Shown here one piece after another: positions 49,761-58,717 of a stretch of 64,000 bases of DNA. A program made the position numbers and the translations under genes. How positions within the stretch are numbered: position 1 is the first letter of the stretch; every line of letters starts with the position of its first letter. The DNA is taken from assembly GCA_002427755.1 (NCBI GenBank), contig DIYO01000003.1:1-64000 (forward strand). Reading direction: 5' to 3'. This DNA comes from Roseivirga sp. UBA6052. GTDB lineage: Bacteria > Bacteroidota > Bacteroidia > Cytophagales > Cyclobacteriaceae. Under the pieces are notes generated by a model, which was not told the DNA's origin, ran no database searches, and saw only the letters and a list, made by a program, of their open reading frames with translations.

Positions 49761-49867
49761 ATTTAATGAAAACCGATAGCCATGATTCATCCTAATGGTT
49801 ATCGATAAATTTGGATGAAACCTAACTCTTTGCTTGTAACCCTGACCTTTGACAGTCAGGGTTTTTT
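49761..49867 (+). ncRNA. Candidate small RNA between plsC and the SRAP gene
   Basis: About 105 bases on the + strand between a TAnnTTTG promoter candidate and a strong terminator. Its body holds CGATAGCCAT paired with ATGGTTATCG (one G-U), and an alternative pairing of TTCATCC with GGATGAA downstream. Both flanking genes are on the - strand, and the terminator T-run only suits a + strand transcript. No ORF of convincing length. Ends estimated. Confidence 0.45.
49838..49867 (+). terminator. Rho-independent terminator, + strand
   Basis: AACCCTGAC, 8-base loop, GTCAGGGTT, TTTT. The T-run lies on the + strand only. Confidence 0.75.
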
Positions 49868-49868
49868 A

Positions 49869-50792
49869 TTAGCCAAAAAGTCCTTTTTCAAATTGATTAT
49901 AATCTAATTCGGGCCATCGGTATGGTTCTATGATTTCAGGAACGTTACCGATAAAGTCCATGTCTTTTCTTGCTCGAAGATTTCTTACGGTATGAAAGTC
50001 CATAGCTTCATCTTGATAAGCTGTGCAGAGTGATCTCAGTTCTTCCAAAAACTGTTTCTCTTCTTTTTCATTGGCGTTTTCTGGAAAAGCTTCAAGATAT
50101 TTTTCTGCCTGCTTCTGGTTCAGAATCACTAACATTCTATGGCCTATTCTAGCCACCATTTTAGGATTGTTATGAATTTTTGAAAGCGTATCGTTCGCAG
50201 GGCAAGTCAATGAGGCATAAGTAGTTTTATTGATAAGTTCGCCTGTTTCATCATCAACAAATTGGCTTTTTGTGTAAATGCCTGCTACATAAAACGTTTC
50301 TTGATTCTTAAGGCTAATTCTAAAAGGATAGGTTTTTCCTTTATAGTGGTGATGCTCGTAGTAAGCTTCTACCTCCATAATACATCTGTGGAATTTTAAA
50401 TCTCTGCGAAAAATATTACGAGGGTCTTCAAAGAGCCTTTCCGAAGTGATATTGAGAAGATTCTTAGATGAGGTGCCAAAAGGATATGCCTCTGAAAGTT
50501 TCTTTACATAATGGGGAATATATCCCCATTCAATAGCTTTGAATGTTCTTGGTTTTAAGCTTGTATAGACTAGCAATACCGGGTGTGAGAAACCACTTAC
50601 ATGGTAATGATCAATGATGTCTGGCCAATGCTCAACGGGCGTGTCATTCTTAGGAAGCTTTGGGTCATAAAAAGGGTTTCCTGTAAGCTCCCATAATTCT
50701 TTTCTAAGCTTTTCAATTTCTTCTGGATCAGCGCCAGATTGAATTGCGTTTTTAAGAATGCGGGCTAATAGCTGCTCTTTTTCATAGCACAT
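49869..50792 (-). CDS. SRAP/YedK-family abasic-site crosslinking protein
   Basis: A 307-residue SOS response-associated peptidase family (HMCES/YedK) protein. After removal of Met the catalytic Cys2 becomes N-terminal (MCYEKEQ). The Glu of the central motif appears in EVEAYYEHHHYKGKTYPF (about 140-157) and the His in GHRMLVILN (about 225). These proteins form a thiazolidine crosslink with abasic sites in single-stranded DNA. The usual EWK and RMP motifs are varied (YEHH, RML). Longer than YedK (about 220) by extra N- and C-terminal parts. Confidence 0.85.
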   Translation of the reverse strand: MCYEKEQLLARILKNAIQSGADPEEIEKLRKELWELTGNPFYDPKLPKNDTPVEHWPDIIDHYHVSGFSHPVLLVYTSLKPRTFKAIEWGYIPHYVKKLSEAYPFGTSSKNLLNITSERLFEDPRNIFRRDLKFHRCIMEVEAYYEHHHYKGKTYPFRISLKNQETFYVAGIYTKSQFVDDETGELINKTTYASLTCPANDTLSKIHNNPKMVARIGHRMLVILNQKQAEKYLEAFPENANEKEEKQFLEELRSLCTAYQDEAMDFHTVRNLRARKDMDFIGNVPEIIEPYRWPELDYNQFEKGLFG

Positions 50793-50803
50793 GCCTTAAG
50801 ATA

Positions 50804-51181
50804 CTAAATCTCCTCAGCGTTTTGGCCAAAGGTAAATTGATAGCCATTTATGTCGGTAATATCGAAATCTCGCATACCGTAATCGGCATCAAAGATTTTT
50901 CCTTTTGCCACACCTTTGTCTTTTAACTCATTGAATAAAGCATCAACATCGTGTACAAATACATAGAGAGAAGTATGGGGCTTTTTAGGCGTACTTAAGT
51001 CTTTATGCAGAGCAAAATGTAGTGTAATCTCGTCTCTGCGAACAATGGCATATGTTACGGGCTCCTCCCAAGTGAATTGAGTGGTAAATCCCATTTTAGA
51101 TTCGTACCATTCCAGTGTTTTCTCTATGTCGTTTACCGGAAATACTGGTGCAAAATGAGATAAGAGTTTTTTGTCAGTCAT
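50804..51181 (-). CDS. Glyoxalase/VOC superfamily protein
   Basis: A 125-residue one-domain VOC protein. LSHFAPVFPVNDIEKTLEWYESKMGF (about 5-30, in pieces) and the final FDITDINGYQFTFGQ with the metal-ligand-type region fit the bleomycin-resistance/glyoxalase fold. The Glu/His ligand positions are only partly clear. Substrate unknown. It sits 11 bp upstream of the SRAP gene on the same strand and is likely co-transcribed. Confidence 0.8.
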   Translation of the reverse strand: MTDKKLLSHFAPVFPVNDIEKTLEWYESKMGFTTQFTWEEPVTYAIVRRDEITLHFALHKDLSTPKKPHTSLYVFVHDVDALFNELKDKGVAKGKIFDADYGMRDFDITDINGYQFTFGQNAEEI

Positions 51182-51202
51182 ATAACCTATTACGCGCTCA
51201 AA

Positions 51203-52678
51203 CTATTTTTGTCTGAAATAGGCCATAATTATATCTCTCACATCGTTTTTGATACCATTAAAGGTTGCCGGTGTTTCGGCTGCATTTTTATAGTATGAAA
51301 TGAACTCAAGATTTGCTTCTCCGCCACTCATTACAAAGTCTGGCAAGGCTAGGGTATAAGTTTTGCGACTATTGAGTTTTTGGTTTTTTACATACCATCC
51401 GTCAGATCTCTTTTCAACATTGGCAAGCTGTAAGTAACCTCCGATTCCTTTGTTCTGAACTGTCCCAATGTCTAATATCTTTTCTATGATTTCACCCTTC
51501 AGTTTTACAAGACTTATACCACCGCCAAAAGGGAAAGACCTAAGGATATCATACTCTGTTATGGTGCCAGTTAACTGATCATCGAGTCTAATGGAGCCGC
51601 TATTAAATATGGCTAAATCTGCTTGAGGAGCAGCGAATAGAAAAGACTCAGCCGTCATAATTGGGTAATTGGTTGGTTTATACCGAATGCTACTCTCTCG
51701 TCCATCCAGGGTATCGGTAGTCACCATCACATCTTGTTCAGGAGAATAGCCCATTTTGGCCATGCTCTCATTTGCGATAGTCTCCCATTTATCTACTACT
51801 GCTTTTACTTCGGGGTCTTCTGCTATGCTATCGTCAATTTTAACGAGCTCTGAATTTATGGACGTTTCACGAGTGGACTTATCATAGGTCATTCGATGCA
51901 CGTAAACAGTTTTTGCATTGGCATCTGCTTTAGTCATTCGCGTATCTCCAAATTCGTAAATCATATTGGTGTGATCATGACCACCAATTATTAGATCTAA
52001 TTCTGGGACGAAAAATGTAGCTAGTGAATCGTCCATGTACTTTTCGAGATGAGTTAACCCTACAAAAACCTCGGCTTCATCCTTTATTTCTTCATAAACA
52101 GATTTAACTGTTTCATAAATGTCTGTATAGGACACATATTCTTTTCTGTTGAAGGGAACTGTAGAACCAAAGAAGGCGATATCAACTTCATCTACGGTAT
52201 GGATTATATGGTCAGGAAAAGCTTTGCCATTTTGCATCCAAGGTTCGCTTTCGCCATCTACTACATGAAATACATTGGTTGTGGTCCATTGAAAATTAGA
52301 TTCAGCAATGCGTTTAAGGAGCTCATCTTCCTTTATATCAAATTCATGATTGCCCGGTACCACATAGTCAACACCCAACGCGTTCATGACTTCTACCATT
52401 TGCTTACCGGCAATTTTTTCTCCTTGATAGCGGAGTGTACCCGTTAAAGAGGGACTTACAAAGTCTCCTGAAAGCGTTGTAATTACGTTTGGGTTTTCTT
52501 GGAGTAGCTGATTTCTTAAGGTAGCTACTCTAGCCATTCCTGCTACTTTACCACCTTCTAATGGAGCTATTTCGTAGACATCGTTCAACTGTAAAATGAT
52601 GAATTCTACTTTTGAATTACTGTTACAAGAGAGTAAGAGAAATAAGCTAAGGACAAGTGTGTATTTAATCTTTTGCAT
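51203..52678 (-). CDS. 5'-nucleotidase/UshA-like metallophosphoesterase lipoprotein
   Basis: A 491-residue exported enzyme from ATG 52678 (lipobox LLLSCNS). The calcineurin-type metal motifs are LQLNDVYEI (about 30; the usual DxH is altered to NDVYE), TLSGDFVSPSL (about 67), VVPGNHEFDI (about 107) and IGGHDHTN (about 235); the C-terminal 5'-nucleotidase domain follows (about 300-490; IFNSGSIRLDDQL). It probably dephosphorylates nucleotides outside the membrane. A terminator hairpin ends directly at its ATG; a TTG at 52699 would start inside the hairpin. Confidence 0.82.
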   Translation of the reverse strand: MQKIKYTLVLSLFLLLSCNSNSKVEFIILQLNDVYEIAPLEGGKVAGMARVATLRNQLLQENPNVITTLSGDFVSPSLTGTLRYQGEKIAGKQMVEVMNALGVDYVVPGNHEFDIKEDELLKRIAESNFQWTTTNVFHVVDGESEPWMQNGKAFPDHIIHTVDEVDIAFFGSTVPFNRKEYVSYTDIYETVKSVYEEIKDEAEVFVGLTHLEKYMDDSLATFFVPELDLIIGGHDHTNMIYEFGDTRMTKADANAKTVYVHRMTYDKSTRETSINSELVKIDDSIAEDPEVKAVVDKWETIANESMAKMGYSPEQDVMVTTDTLDGRESSIRYKPTNYPIMTAESFLFAAPQADLAIFNSGSIRLDDQLTGTITEYDILRSFPFGGGISLVKLKGEIIEKILDIGTVQNKGIGGYLQLANVEKRSDGWYVKNQKLNSRKTYTLALPDFVMSGGEANLEFISYYKNAAETPATFNGIKNDVRDIIMAYFRQK

Positions 52679-52714
52679 AAAAAAAGAGGGTTTAATCAAA
52701 GTTAAACCCTCTTT
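52676..52714 (-). terminator. Strong terminator hairpin abutting the nucleotidase ATG
   Basis: On the - strand AAAGAGGGTTTAA, 6-base loop, TTAAACCCTCTTT, then T, and then ATG of the nucleotidase at once. A 13 bp perfect stem: it should end the lipoprotein transcript, so downstream expression needs read-through or an internal start. Confidence 0.8.
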
Positions 52715-52736
52715 AAAGTCTTAACAAGTATTTTAC

Positions 52737-53300
52737 TTATTGGATAGTTACATTAAATGAAATGTCGAAGTCGGTTTCACCACCTGCGTTAGCTGGATCA
52801 CCACCGCTTACACCAGCAGCGCCTTTATTAGGCTCGTGAAGTAAAACAACTCTTAAAGTACCAGTACTTGCATCACCTGCGGCAAGTGTACCTTCAAGAC
52901 CTAGAGGATTACCTTCACCGTCTTGGTCACCATAAGTAAAAGTCAAGTCTGCACCTGTAGCAATGTAGAATAATTGATGCTCGTCATCTTCTTCTTCAAT
53001 TTCTTCTGTAACATCTTCAGCAGGTGTTTCAGTCTCATTTAAGATTTCAATAGAAACGCTGTAAGAAGCGCCTGCAGTAAATGCACCAGGGTTAGTAATT
53101 ACAGGAGCATTACCACCTTCGCCATCAAGATCTCTGAAAGATGCAGTAATCGTACTGTTATCCGCAAGACTAGTGAAAGTTACGTTTACAGTAGTAATTA
53201 CTTCTTCTTCGTTCACCGGCTCCGGATCATCGTTGTCACAGCTCCAAACAGAAATCATTAGCAAAGCTGCTAGTAAAAAAGATAGTTTTGAATTTTTCAT
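52737..53300 (-). CDS. Secreted acidic lipoprotein paired with the TonB receptor
   Basis: A 187-residue lipoprotein (SVWSCDN, Cys about 21) with a beta-rich mature part: TVNVTFTSLADNSTITASF, FRDLDGEGGNAPVITNPG, an acidic stretch (TEEIEEEDDEHQLFY, about 100-114) and LRVVLLHEPNKGAAGVSGGD. I know this as a Bacteroidota family usually encoded beside a TonB-dependent receptor; its biochemical role is unclear, and a metal or haem-related function is only a guess from the acidic His-containing segment. It lies 106 bp downstream of the receptor on the same strand and ends in a strong terminator. Confidence 0.75.
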   Translation of the reverse strand: MKNSKLSFLLAALLMISVWSCDNDDPEPVNEEEVITTVNVTFTSLADNSTITASFRDLDGEGGNAPVITNPGAFTAGASYSVSIEILNETETPAEDVTEEIEEEDDEHQLFYIATGADLTFTYGDQDGEGNPLGLEGTLAAGDASTGTLRVVLLHEPNKGAAGVSGGDPANAGGETDFDISFNVTIQ

Positions 53301-53406
53301 TCCTCAGTTAATTTTTTGCAACATTAGTGCATATGCAACTCTGTTGCAAATTAATGGTTTAGAAATAGTGGATTTTTATTGTTAATGGTCAGATTTTGAA
53401 CCCTTT

Positions 53407-55593
53407 TTACTCTAATTCCAGAATAATCCCTCCATTTACGATAAAACCTTCTAGGGGAGCCCAGATTTGAGGAAAAGCAGGGCGGATGTGATCTGTGATA
53501 TTAAAATTCTCTAATCTATGCTGACGTGTATCTGTAAAATTCTCAAAGTTTACGTAGAAGGCGATGTTCTTCCATTTACGCATGGTCATCAAACCAACAA
53601 TCCAGAAATCTTCTGTTTGACTGCTATCAGCCAAAAATTGCCTTCCTGTATAATAGCTTTCTAAGCCTACTCTCCATTTTCCATGCTCTTCGTACATTAA
53701 GACTGCGCCAATATTGTGTTTGGGAGTAAGTGGCTTTTGCCGATTCAAATTGTCAAACTTCAATTTCGTGTCAATAAAGGCATAGTTAGCGAACAGTTTA
53801 AAGTCTTTATAAGTGAGCTTTAGGTTTGTTTCAAAGCCGGTACTGGTCACCAAACCGTCAGCATTTTCGAAAAAGAAATTGTCTGTCGGGTTTTCTCTAA
53901 ACACCAACGAGTTTTGAAGTTCTGTGTAAAAGAAGAGTTGGTTAATAGAGAATGTCCAATCGTTGCCCCAATAGGTTTTGTAATTGATGTCAAAGTTTGC
54001 TCCGGCTGATGTTTCAGCTTCTGTGTTGTCTATATCAATGGGTGTGATGCCAACAAAAGCTCTGCTTTCGGCATCTTCAGTGAATATAGTTGGCAACTTG
54101 TACCCGAGCCCTCCTCCGAATCTTGTACTCCACGATTCATTGATTTTGGTTAGTAAGGATATTCTAGGTAAAGCGAAGAAACCAAAGTCAAAGTCGTAAT
54201 CGAGTCTGAAACCGGTTTCTAGAGACAGACTTTCGTTAATGTCTTTATTGTTTTGAGCGAAAATACCTAAGGTGGTCAAATTGTAATCAAGTCCTTGGGG
54301 AAGCGAACTTCTATCTTCAAAATCATCTATATAGAGGTTAGCACCTAGAGACCAACTACCATTATCACTGAATGAGTTGTAGTTGATTTCGGAAAACGAT
54401 GAGATTTGGTACCCTTTAAAATCAGGTAAAGTAATAGGCGAAGAGGTAAGCTCGAATATACTTCTTGAGAAACCGGCAATACTGTTTTTGATGGTAAGAG
54501 ATTTACGATCATCTAATTGATTACGATAAGTCAACTGATAAGAAAGGCGATCTGAATTGTTTACCTCTTGAAAAGCAAAACGATTATCACCGTTGTTATT
54601 GATTAGGTTAATATCTCCTCCAATTCGTTCCTCAGAAGTGTAGTTTAATCTTAATTGTAAATCGCTTTTATCATTGAAATAGTAATACAAAGCTGGTGTG
54701 ATATTCAATGACCTGATTTGAGGAATATCACTAAATCCGTCATCATTGGGGTCGAAATATTCCTGACGGTTCAGGGAAGTATACAAGCTCAATCCAAACT
54801 TTTCACCTCGCTTGGCATAAAAACCGTTAAAGGTTGACCCATTAGCTGAAGTTTGGTCCAGCATGAACTTTGTCTTTTGCTCAAATTCAGGCTGTATAGA
54901 GACGAGGTTAACTAATCCAGCTATTGCACCACCACCGTAAAGGGTAGAGTTACTGCCTTTAATTACTTCAATCTGCTTTAAATCAATCGGTGGAATTTGC
55001 ATAATACTTAAGCCACTGGCTGCACCACCATACATAGGAAATCCATCTTTTAGCAATTGAGTATATCGGCCATCTAACCCTTGAATTCTAATACTTTGGT
55101 TGGCTGAGCTAGGAGAGGTGATCTGCATTTGAATGCCCGTGCTTTCGCGCAAAACCATAGCAATGTTAGCCGAACGCATCATCGATTTCTCTTCTAGTTC
55201 TTCTAAGGCTAGCACTTCCACTCTTGTTGGGATATTATCAATAGTTCTCGTGGATCGCGTGGCTGTAACTATGATCTCTTCTCCATCTTCTTCATGTGCA
55301 TGTTCTAGCGCTATGATGGGCATCTCGGATTGTGGAAGGACGAAAGTACGCGTCAACTGTTCGAATCCCACGAAAGAGAAAGTGACTGTTACAGTAGAAT
55401 GAATAATGTCTTTGATACTCACAAACCCCAAATCGTTCGCTATGGCTCCCTTGCTTGTGCTGATTTGTGCGGTTGCTCCTGCCAAAGGCTGCTGAGTATC
55501 AGATTCAACAATTTTAGCCTTAAACACGAATTGACTAAATGCGCTGTTGAATAATAAATGAATCAAAAACAGAACTAATCCCACTTTTCTCAT
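53407..55593 (-). CDS. TonB-dependent outer-membrane receptor
   Basis: A 728-residue receptor with signal peptide (about 1-20), an N-terminal carboxypeptidase-like (CarboxypepD_reg) domain (about 22-100; DTQQPLAGATAQISTSKGA), a TonB box-like EEIIVTATRSTRTIDNIPTR (about 108-127), plug domain (about 128-235; IQGLDGRYTQLLKDGFPMYG; GSNSTLYGGGAIAGLVN), and a beta-barrel to the end. A His/Glu-rich EHAHEEDGEE (about 95-104) precedes the TonB box. Ligand is unknown; metal or cofactor uptake is a guess. It is divergent from padR, with operator-like repeats in between, and is followed by the partner lipoprotein. Confidence 0.9.
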   Translation of the reverse strand: MRKVGLVLFLIHLLFNSAFSQFVFKAKIVESDTQQPLAGATAQISTSKGAIANDLGFVSIKDIIHSTVTVTFSFVGFEQLTRTFVLPQSEMPIIALEHAHEEDGEEIIVTATRSTRTIDNIPTRVEVLALEELEEKSMMRSANIAMVLRESTGIQMQITSPSSANQSIRIQGLDGRYTQLLKDGFPMYGGAASGLSIMQIPPIDLKQIEVIKGSNSTLYGGGAIAGLVNLVSIQPEFEQKTKFMLDQTSANGSTFNGFYAKRGEKFGLSLYTSLNRQEYFDPNDDGFSDIPQIRSLNITPALYYYFNDKSDLQLRLNYTSEERIGGDINLINNNGDNRFAFQEVNNSDRLSYQLTYRNQLDDRKSLTIKNSIAGFSRSIFELTSSPITLPDFKGYQISSFSEINYNSFSDNGSWSLGANLYIDDFEDRSSLPQGLDYNLTTLGIFAQNNKDINESLSLETGFRLDYDFDFGFFALPRISLLTKINESWSTRFGGGLGYKLPTIFTEDAESRAFVGITPIDIDNTEAETSAGANFDINYKTYWGNDWTFSINQLFFYTELQNSLVFRENPTDNFFFENADGLVTSTGFETNLKLTYKDFKLFANYAFIDTKLKFDNLNRQKPLTPKHNIGAVLMYEEHGKWRVGLESYYTGRQFLADSSQTEDFWIVGLMTMRKWKNIAFYVNFENFTDTRQHRLENFNITDHIRPAFPQIWAPLEGFIVNGGIILELE

Positions 55594-55662
55594 GGTGCAA
55601 AGATATTAGCAAAAACATGCAATAGGATTGCATAAAGACTGATTTTGACGAGTTGATAAATT

Positions 55663-55725
55663 ATTTGTTCTACAAATGTTGTAATAATTAAAACAATTTT
55701 ACCTTTATTTGTTTTACAATAGTTG
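55663..55725. promoter_or_regulatory. Two copies of a palindromic site between the TonB receptor gene and padR
   Basis: ATTTGTTCTACAAAT (55663-55677) is a perfect dyad ATTTGT-tct-ACAAAT, and ATTTGTTTTACAAT (55707-55720) is its near copy with dyad TTGT-ttt-ACAA; they are 44 bp apart and the identity continues to the following TTG. Both lie upstream of padR and downstream in the opposite sense of the receptor start. PadR repressors bind such dyads, so autoregulation is likely. Confidence 0.6.
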
Positions 55726-55730
55726 AAGAT

Positions 55731-56060
55731 ATGAGTCAGAGTTTAGGGAATCTTGAAGAGACGGTGCTTTTGATTGTGGCAGTAATGGCCGATGAAGCAT
55801 ATGGGTATACTGTGGCAGAAGCTTATAAGAAGCACATGGCAAATGGCATCTCCATTTCTGCAGTACATACTGTCTTAAAGCGTCTGGAAAAGAAGGGGTA
55901 TATTATTTCTAAAATGGGCGGTGCCACAGCAGAGAGGGGTGGTAGACGTAAGCGAATTTTTGAGGTTACTAAAGTTGGACTTTCAACATTGGAAGAAATT
56001 CAAAACAACAGAATGAAGCTTTGGGAGATGATGCCAAAGCTCAATTTCTCGATTGGATAA
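55731..56060 (+). CDS. PadR family transcriptional regulator
   Basis: A 109-residue winged-helix protein: GNLEETVLLIVAVMADEAYGYTVAEAY (about 6-32, in pieces), SISAVHTVLKRLEKKGYIISKMG (about 41-63) and GGRRKRIFEVTKVGLSTLEEI (about 70-90) are the PadR-s1 signature. Small PadR proteins precede permease genes like this one across Bacteroidota. The first 11 bases after the second palindrome separate it from the operator. Its stop overlaps the permease ATG (TAATG). Confidence 0.9.
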   Translation: MSQSLGNLEETVLLIVAVMADEAYGYTVAEAYKKHMANGISISAVHTVLKRLEKKGYIISKMGGATAERGGRRKRIFEVTKVGLSTLEEIQNNRMKLWEMMPKLNFSIG

Positions 56061-58717
56061 TGGATCAAAAGAACCACATATCTCCACCTAAATGGGCCAA
56101 CCAATTTCTTGAGTGGTATTGTGCCGATGAGCTTGTTGATGAAATTCAAGGAGACTTGTTGGAGGCTTTCCATTACAGGCAAGAAGAAGTCGGTGAAGCC
56201 AGAGCCAAATGGTGGTTCGTGTGGGATGTCCTTAGATTCTTTCGTCCATCTTCATTCAGAAAACGGTCATTTAACTCAAATCAATTCGCAATGCTCAAAA
56301 ATTATCTAATCGTAAGTCTTAGGAATTTTAAAAGTCAAAAGGCTTACAGCTTCATCAATTTATCAGGTCTTATTGTTGGAATAACTGCTTGTCTACTCAT
56401 TACCTTGCATGTGATGGAAGAGGTTACCTATGACAATTTCCATCCTAGAGCCGATCAGACCTACCGTGTAGTAATGGATATGTTTGGCAACGGGGAACTT
56501 AAGGTTAAAAGTGCTCCCGTTTACCCGGCAGTTGGTCCGAATCTTCTTGAGGAATGGCCAGAAATTGAGATGTATACTCGCATTTTACCCTTTGCTGGAG
56601 GTGTATATAGCAAGCGCTTAGATGATGGAAGATTGATTCGATATAATGAAGAAAAAGCCGTTTTAGCAGATGCTAATTTCTTTGAGATGTTTGGCTTTGA
56701 TCTCATTGATGGAGATGTAAAGAGTGTGCTAAATGACCCAAACGAGATTGTGCTTTCACGTTCAGCAGCACAGAGGTATTTCGGTAGCGAGAATCCAATA
56801 GGAGAGTCACTATTTTGGAGAGGTACAAGAGAGCTTAAAGTCTCTGGTGTTTTTGAAGATTTTCCTGAAAACACTCACCTCGATTTTGAAATGATCTCGA
56901 GCCTCAAGTCCTATGATGGTTTTGAGGAATGGATAAATAATTGGGGATGGTATGATTTCTACACATTTGTTAAGGTATCGGACAACGTATCCCAAAGTGA
57001 ACTAGATAATAAGCTTGCCGGCTATCTGGATGTTAAGAAGAAAGAATTTCATGAAAAGTATAATATCCGTGAACAGCTCTGGACACAAAAGATAGGAGAC
57101 ATTCACCTTTATTCTTCGAATCTTGGATGGGATATGGGAGACAATGGGGGAGCTGAGCAAATCTACTTTCTATCGATTATTGCTTTATTGATTCTATTGA
57201 TTGCGTGGGTGAACTATGTGAATTTGGCTACTGCGAGGGCCATTAAAAGAGCCAAAGAGGTGGGAATAAGAAAGGTAGTAGGTGCCCAAAAGAGTAATTT
57301 AGTTGTGCAATTCTTGGTGGAGTCATTCCTTTATAACACACTAGCAGTTATAGTCTCTTTGTTGCTTGTTTCTCTCTTAATACCAATAGTCAATCAAGGG
57401 TTAGAAATTACTCTTGAGCTAGGTCTGTTGATCGAACCTATGGTAATTGGAGGCTTATTGTTATTGATTGTTCTTGGTACTCTATGTTCAGGATTATATC
57501 CTGCCATGGTACTTACATCTTTCGTACCGGTTAAAGTGCTTAAAGGCCAAGTGTATGATCGTAAAAAGAAATTCGGTTTTAGACAGGTTTTAGTCGTTTT
57601 TCAGTTTACTGCATCTATCACATTGATCTTGGGTACATTCCTTGTGGTTAAGCAGCTTAATTTTATGCGTAGCCAAGATTTAGGATTAAATATAGAACAG
57701 ACCTTAGTGTTAAGATCACCTTCATCTGGAGCTAGTCGGGAAGACTTATCAGAGCGGTTACAGGTATTTAGAGCAGGTCTGGAAAGTCTTTCAGTAGTAA
57801 AAGGATTTACTTTATCGAATATAGTTCCGGGTATAGAGAATTTTGCTATATCTGGTTTCACCTCTAAACCATTCAAGGATGATTTAAGAGATTGTTATCA
57901 AGTTACCATTGACGATGAATTCTTAAATCTCTTTGAGGTTCCGTTGATAGGAGGAAGGTCTTTCAATAAAGATTTGCTTACCGACACAGCATCGGCCATA
58001 GTAAATAAAGTAGCGCTAAAACATTTAGGCTTTAACTCTGCCGAGGAAGCTATCGGTGAACAAATCAACTACAATACTGAAAGACCCCTGACTATTATTG
58101 GGGTGGTAGAGAATTATCATCAATCAGATTTAAAGAAAGATCTGGACCCCGTAGTATTTACTTATAACAGAAGGAGGTCTGCTTCTTATTTCTCAATTAA
58201 GCTGTCATCTACTGACTACGTTTCTACTATGAAAGCTGTAGAAGCAAAATGGGATGAGGTTTATCCAGACAACCCTTTCGATTACTTCTTTCTCGATGAG
58301 TTATTCGATCGGCAATATAAATCTGACGAGCAGTTTAACGCGGTATTTATTGGCTTTGCGGGTTTGGCTATCTTTGTAGCTTGTTTAGGACTGTTTGGTC
58401 TCGTTTCCTTTACTGCAGAACAGTCTAAAAAAGAGATTGGAATCAGAAAAGTATTGGGTGCATCATCCTCTACTTTGGTAATGTTGCTTGCCAAAGATTA
58501 TGCAAAGCTTATTATAGCTGCAGTAATCATTTCTTTCCCATTAGGTTATTTCCTTATGCAAGAATGGTTAAAAGGCTTTGCTTATCAAACACAAATAGGC
58601 GTAGGAATTTTTCTTTTCGGAGCAGTTGTTATTGCTTCAGTATCTTTTATTACGGTAAGCTTTAAATCATATAGTGCGGCCAACGGCAATCCTGTTAATG
58701 CCCTAAGAGATGAATAA
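56060..58717 (+). CDS. ABC-type permease with permease prefix domain (MacB/FtsX-like)
   Basis: An 885-residue membrane protein from ATG 56060; an ORF start at TTG 56021 would overlap padR and lacks support. A cytoplasmic prefix domain (about 1-70; PKWANQFLEWYCADELVDEIQGDLLEAFHYR) is the part found when a PadR gene precedes. Then MacB_PCD and FtsX repeats: TM near 95-118, two FtsX bundles (about 365-480 and 760-880), with RAKEVGIRKVVGAQKSNLVVQFLVES and SKKEIGIRKVLGASSSTLVML marking each. No ATPase subunit is adjacent. It likely exports or senses antimicrobial or lipoprotein substrates. Confidence 0.88.
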   Translation: MDQKNHISPPKWANQFLEWYCADELVDEIQGDLLEAFHYRQEEVGEARAKWWFVWDVLRFFRPSSFRKRSFNSNQFAMLKNYLIVSLRNFKSQKAYSFINLSGLIVGITACLLITLHVMEEVTYDNFHPRADQTYRVVMDMFGNGELKVKSAPVYPAVGPNLLEEWPEIEMYTRILPFAGGVYSKRLDDGRLIRYNEEKAVLADANFFEMFGFDLIDGDVKSVLNDPNEIVLSRSAAQRYFGSENPIGESLFWRGTRELKVSGVFEDFPENTHLDFEMISSLKSYDGFEEWINNWGWYDFYTFVKVSDNVSQSELDNKLAGYLDVKKKEFHEKYNIREQLWTQKIGDIHLYSSNLGWDMGDNGGAEQIYFLSIIALLILLIAWVNYVNLATARAIKRAKEVGIRKVVGAQKSNLVVQFLVESFLYNTLAVIVSLLLVSLLIPIVNQGLEITLELGLLIEPMVIGGLLLLIVLGTLCSGLYPAMVLTSFVPVKVLKGQVYDRKKKFGFRQVLVVFQFTASITLILGTFLVVKQLNFMRSQDLGLNIEQTLVLRSPSSGASREDLSERLQVFRAGLESLSVVKGFTLSNIVPGIENFAISGFTSKPFKDDLRDCYQVTIDDEFLNLFEVPLIGGRSFNKDLLTDTASAIVNKVALKHLGFNSAEEAIGEQINYNTERPLTIIGVVENYHQSDLKKDLDPVVFTYNRRRSASYFSIKLSSTDYVSTMKAVEAKWDEVYPDNPFDYFFLDELFDRQYKSDEQFNAVFIGFAGLAIFVACLGLFGLVSFTAEQSKKEIGIRKVLGASSSTLVMLLAKDYAKLIIAAVIISFPLGYFLMQEWLKGFAYQTQIGVGIFLFGAVVIASVSFITVSFKSYSAANGNPVNALRDE

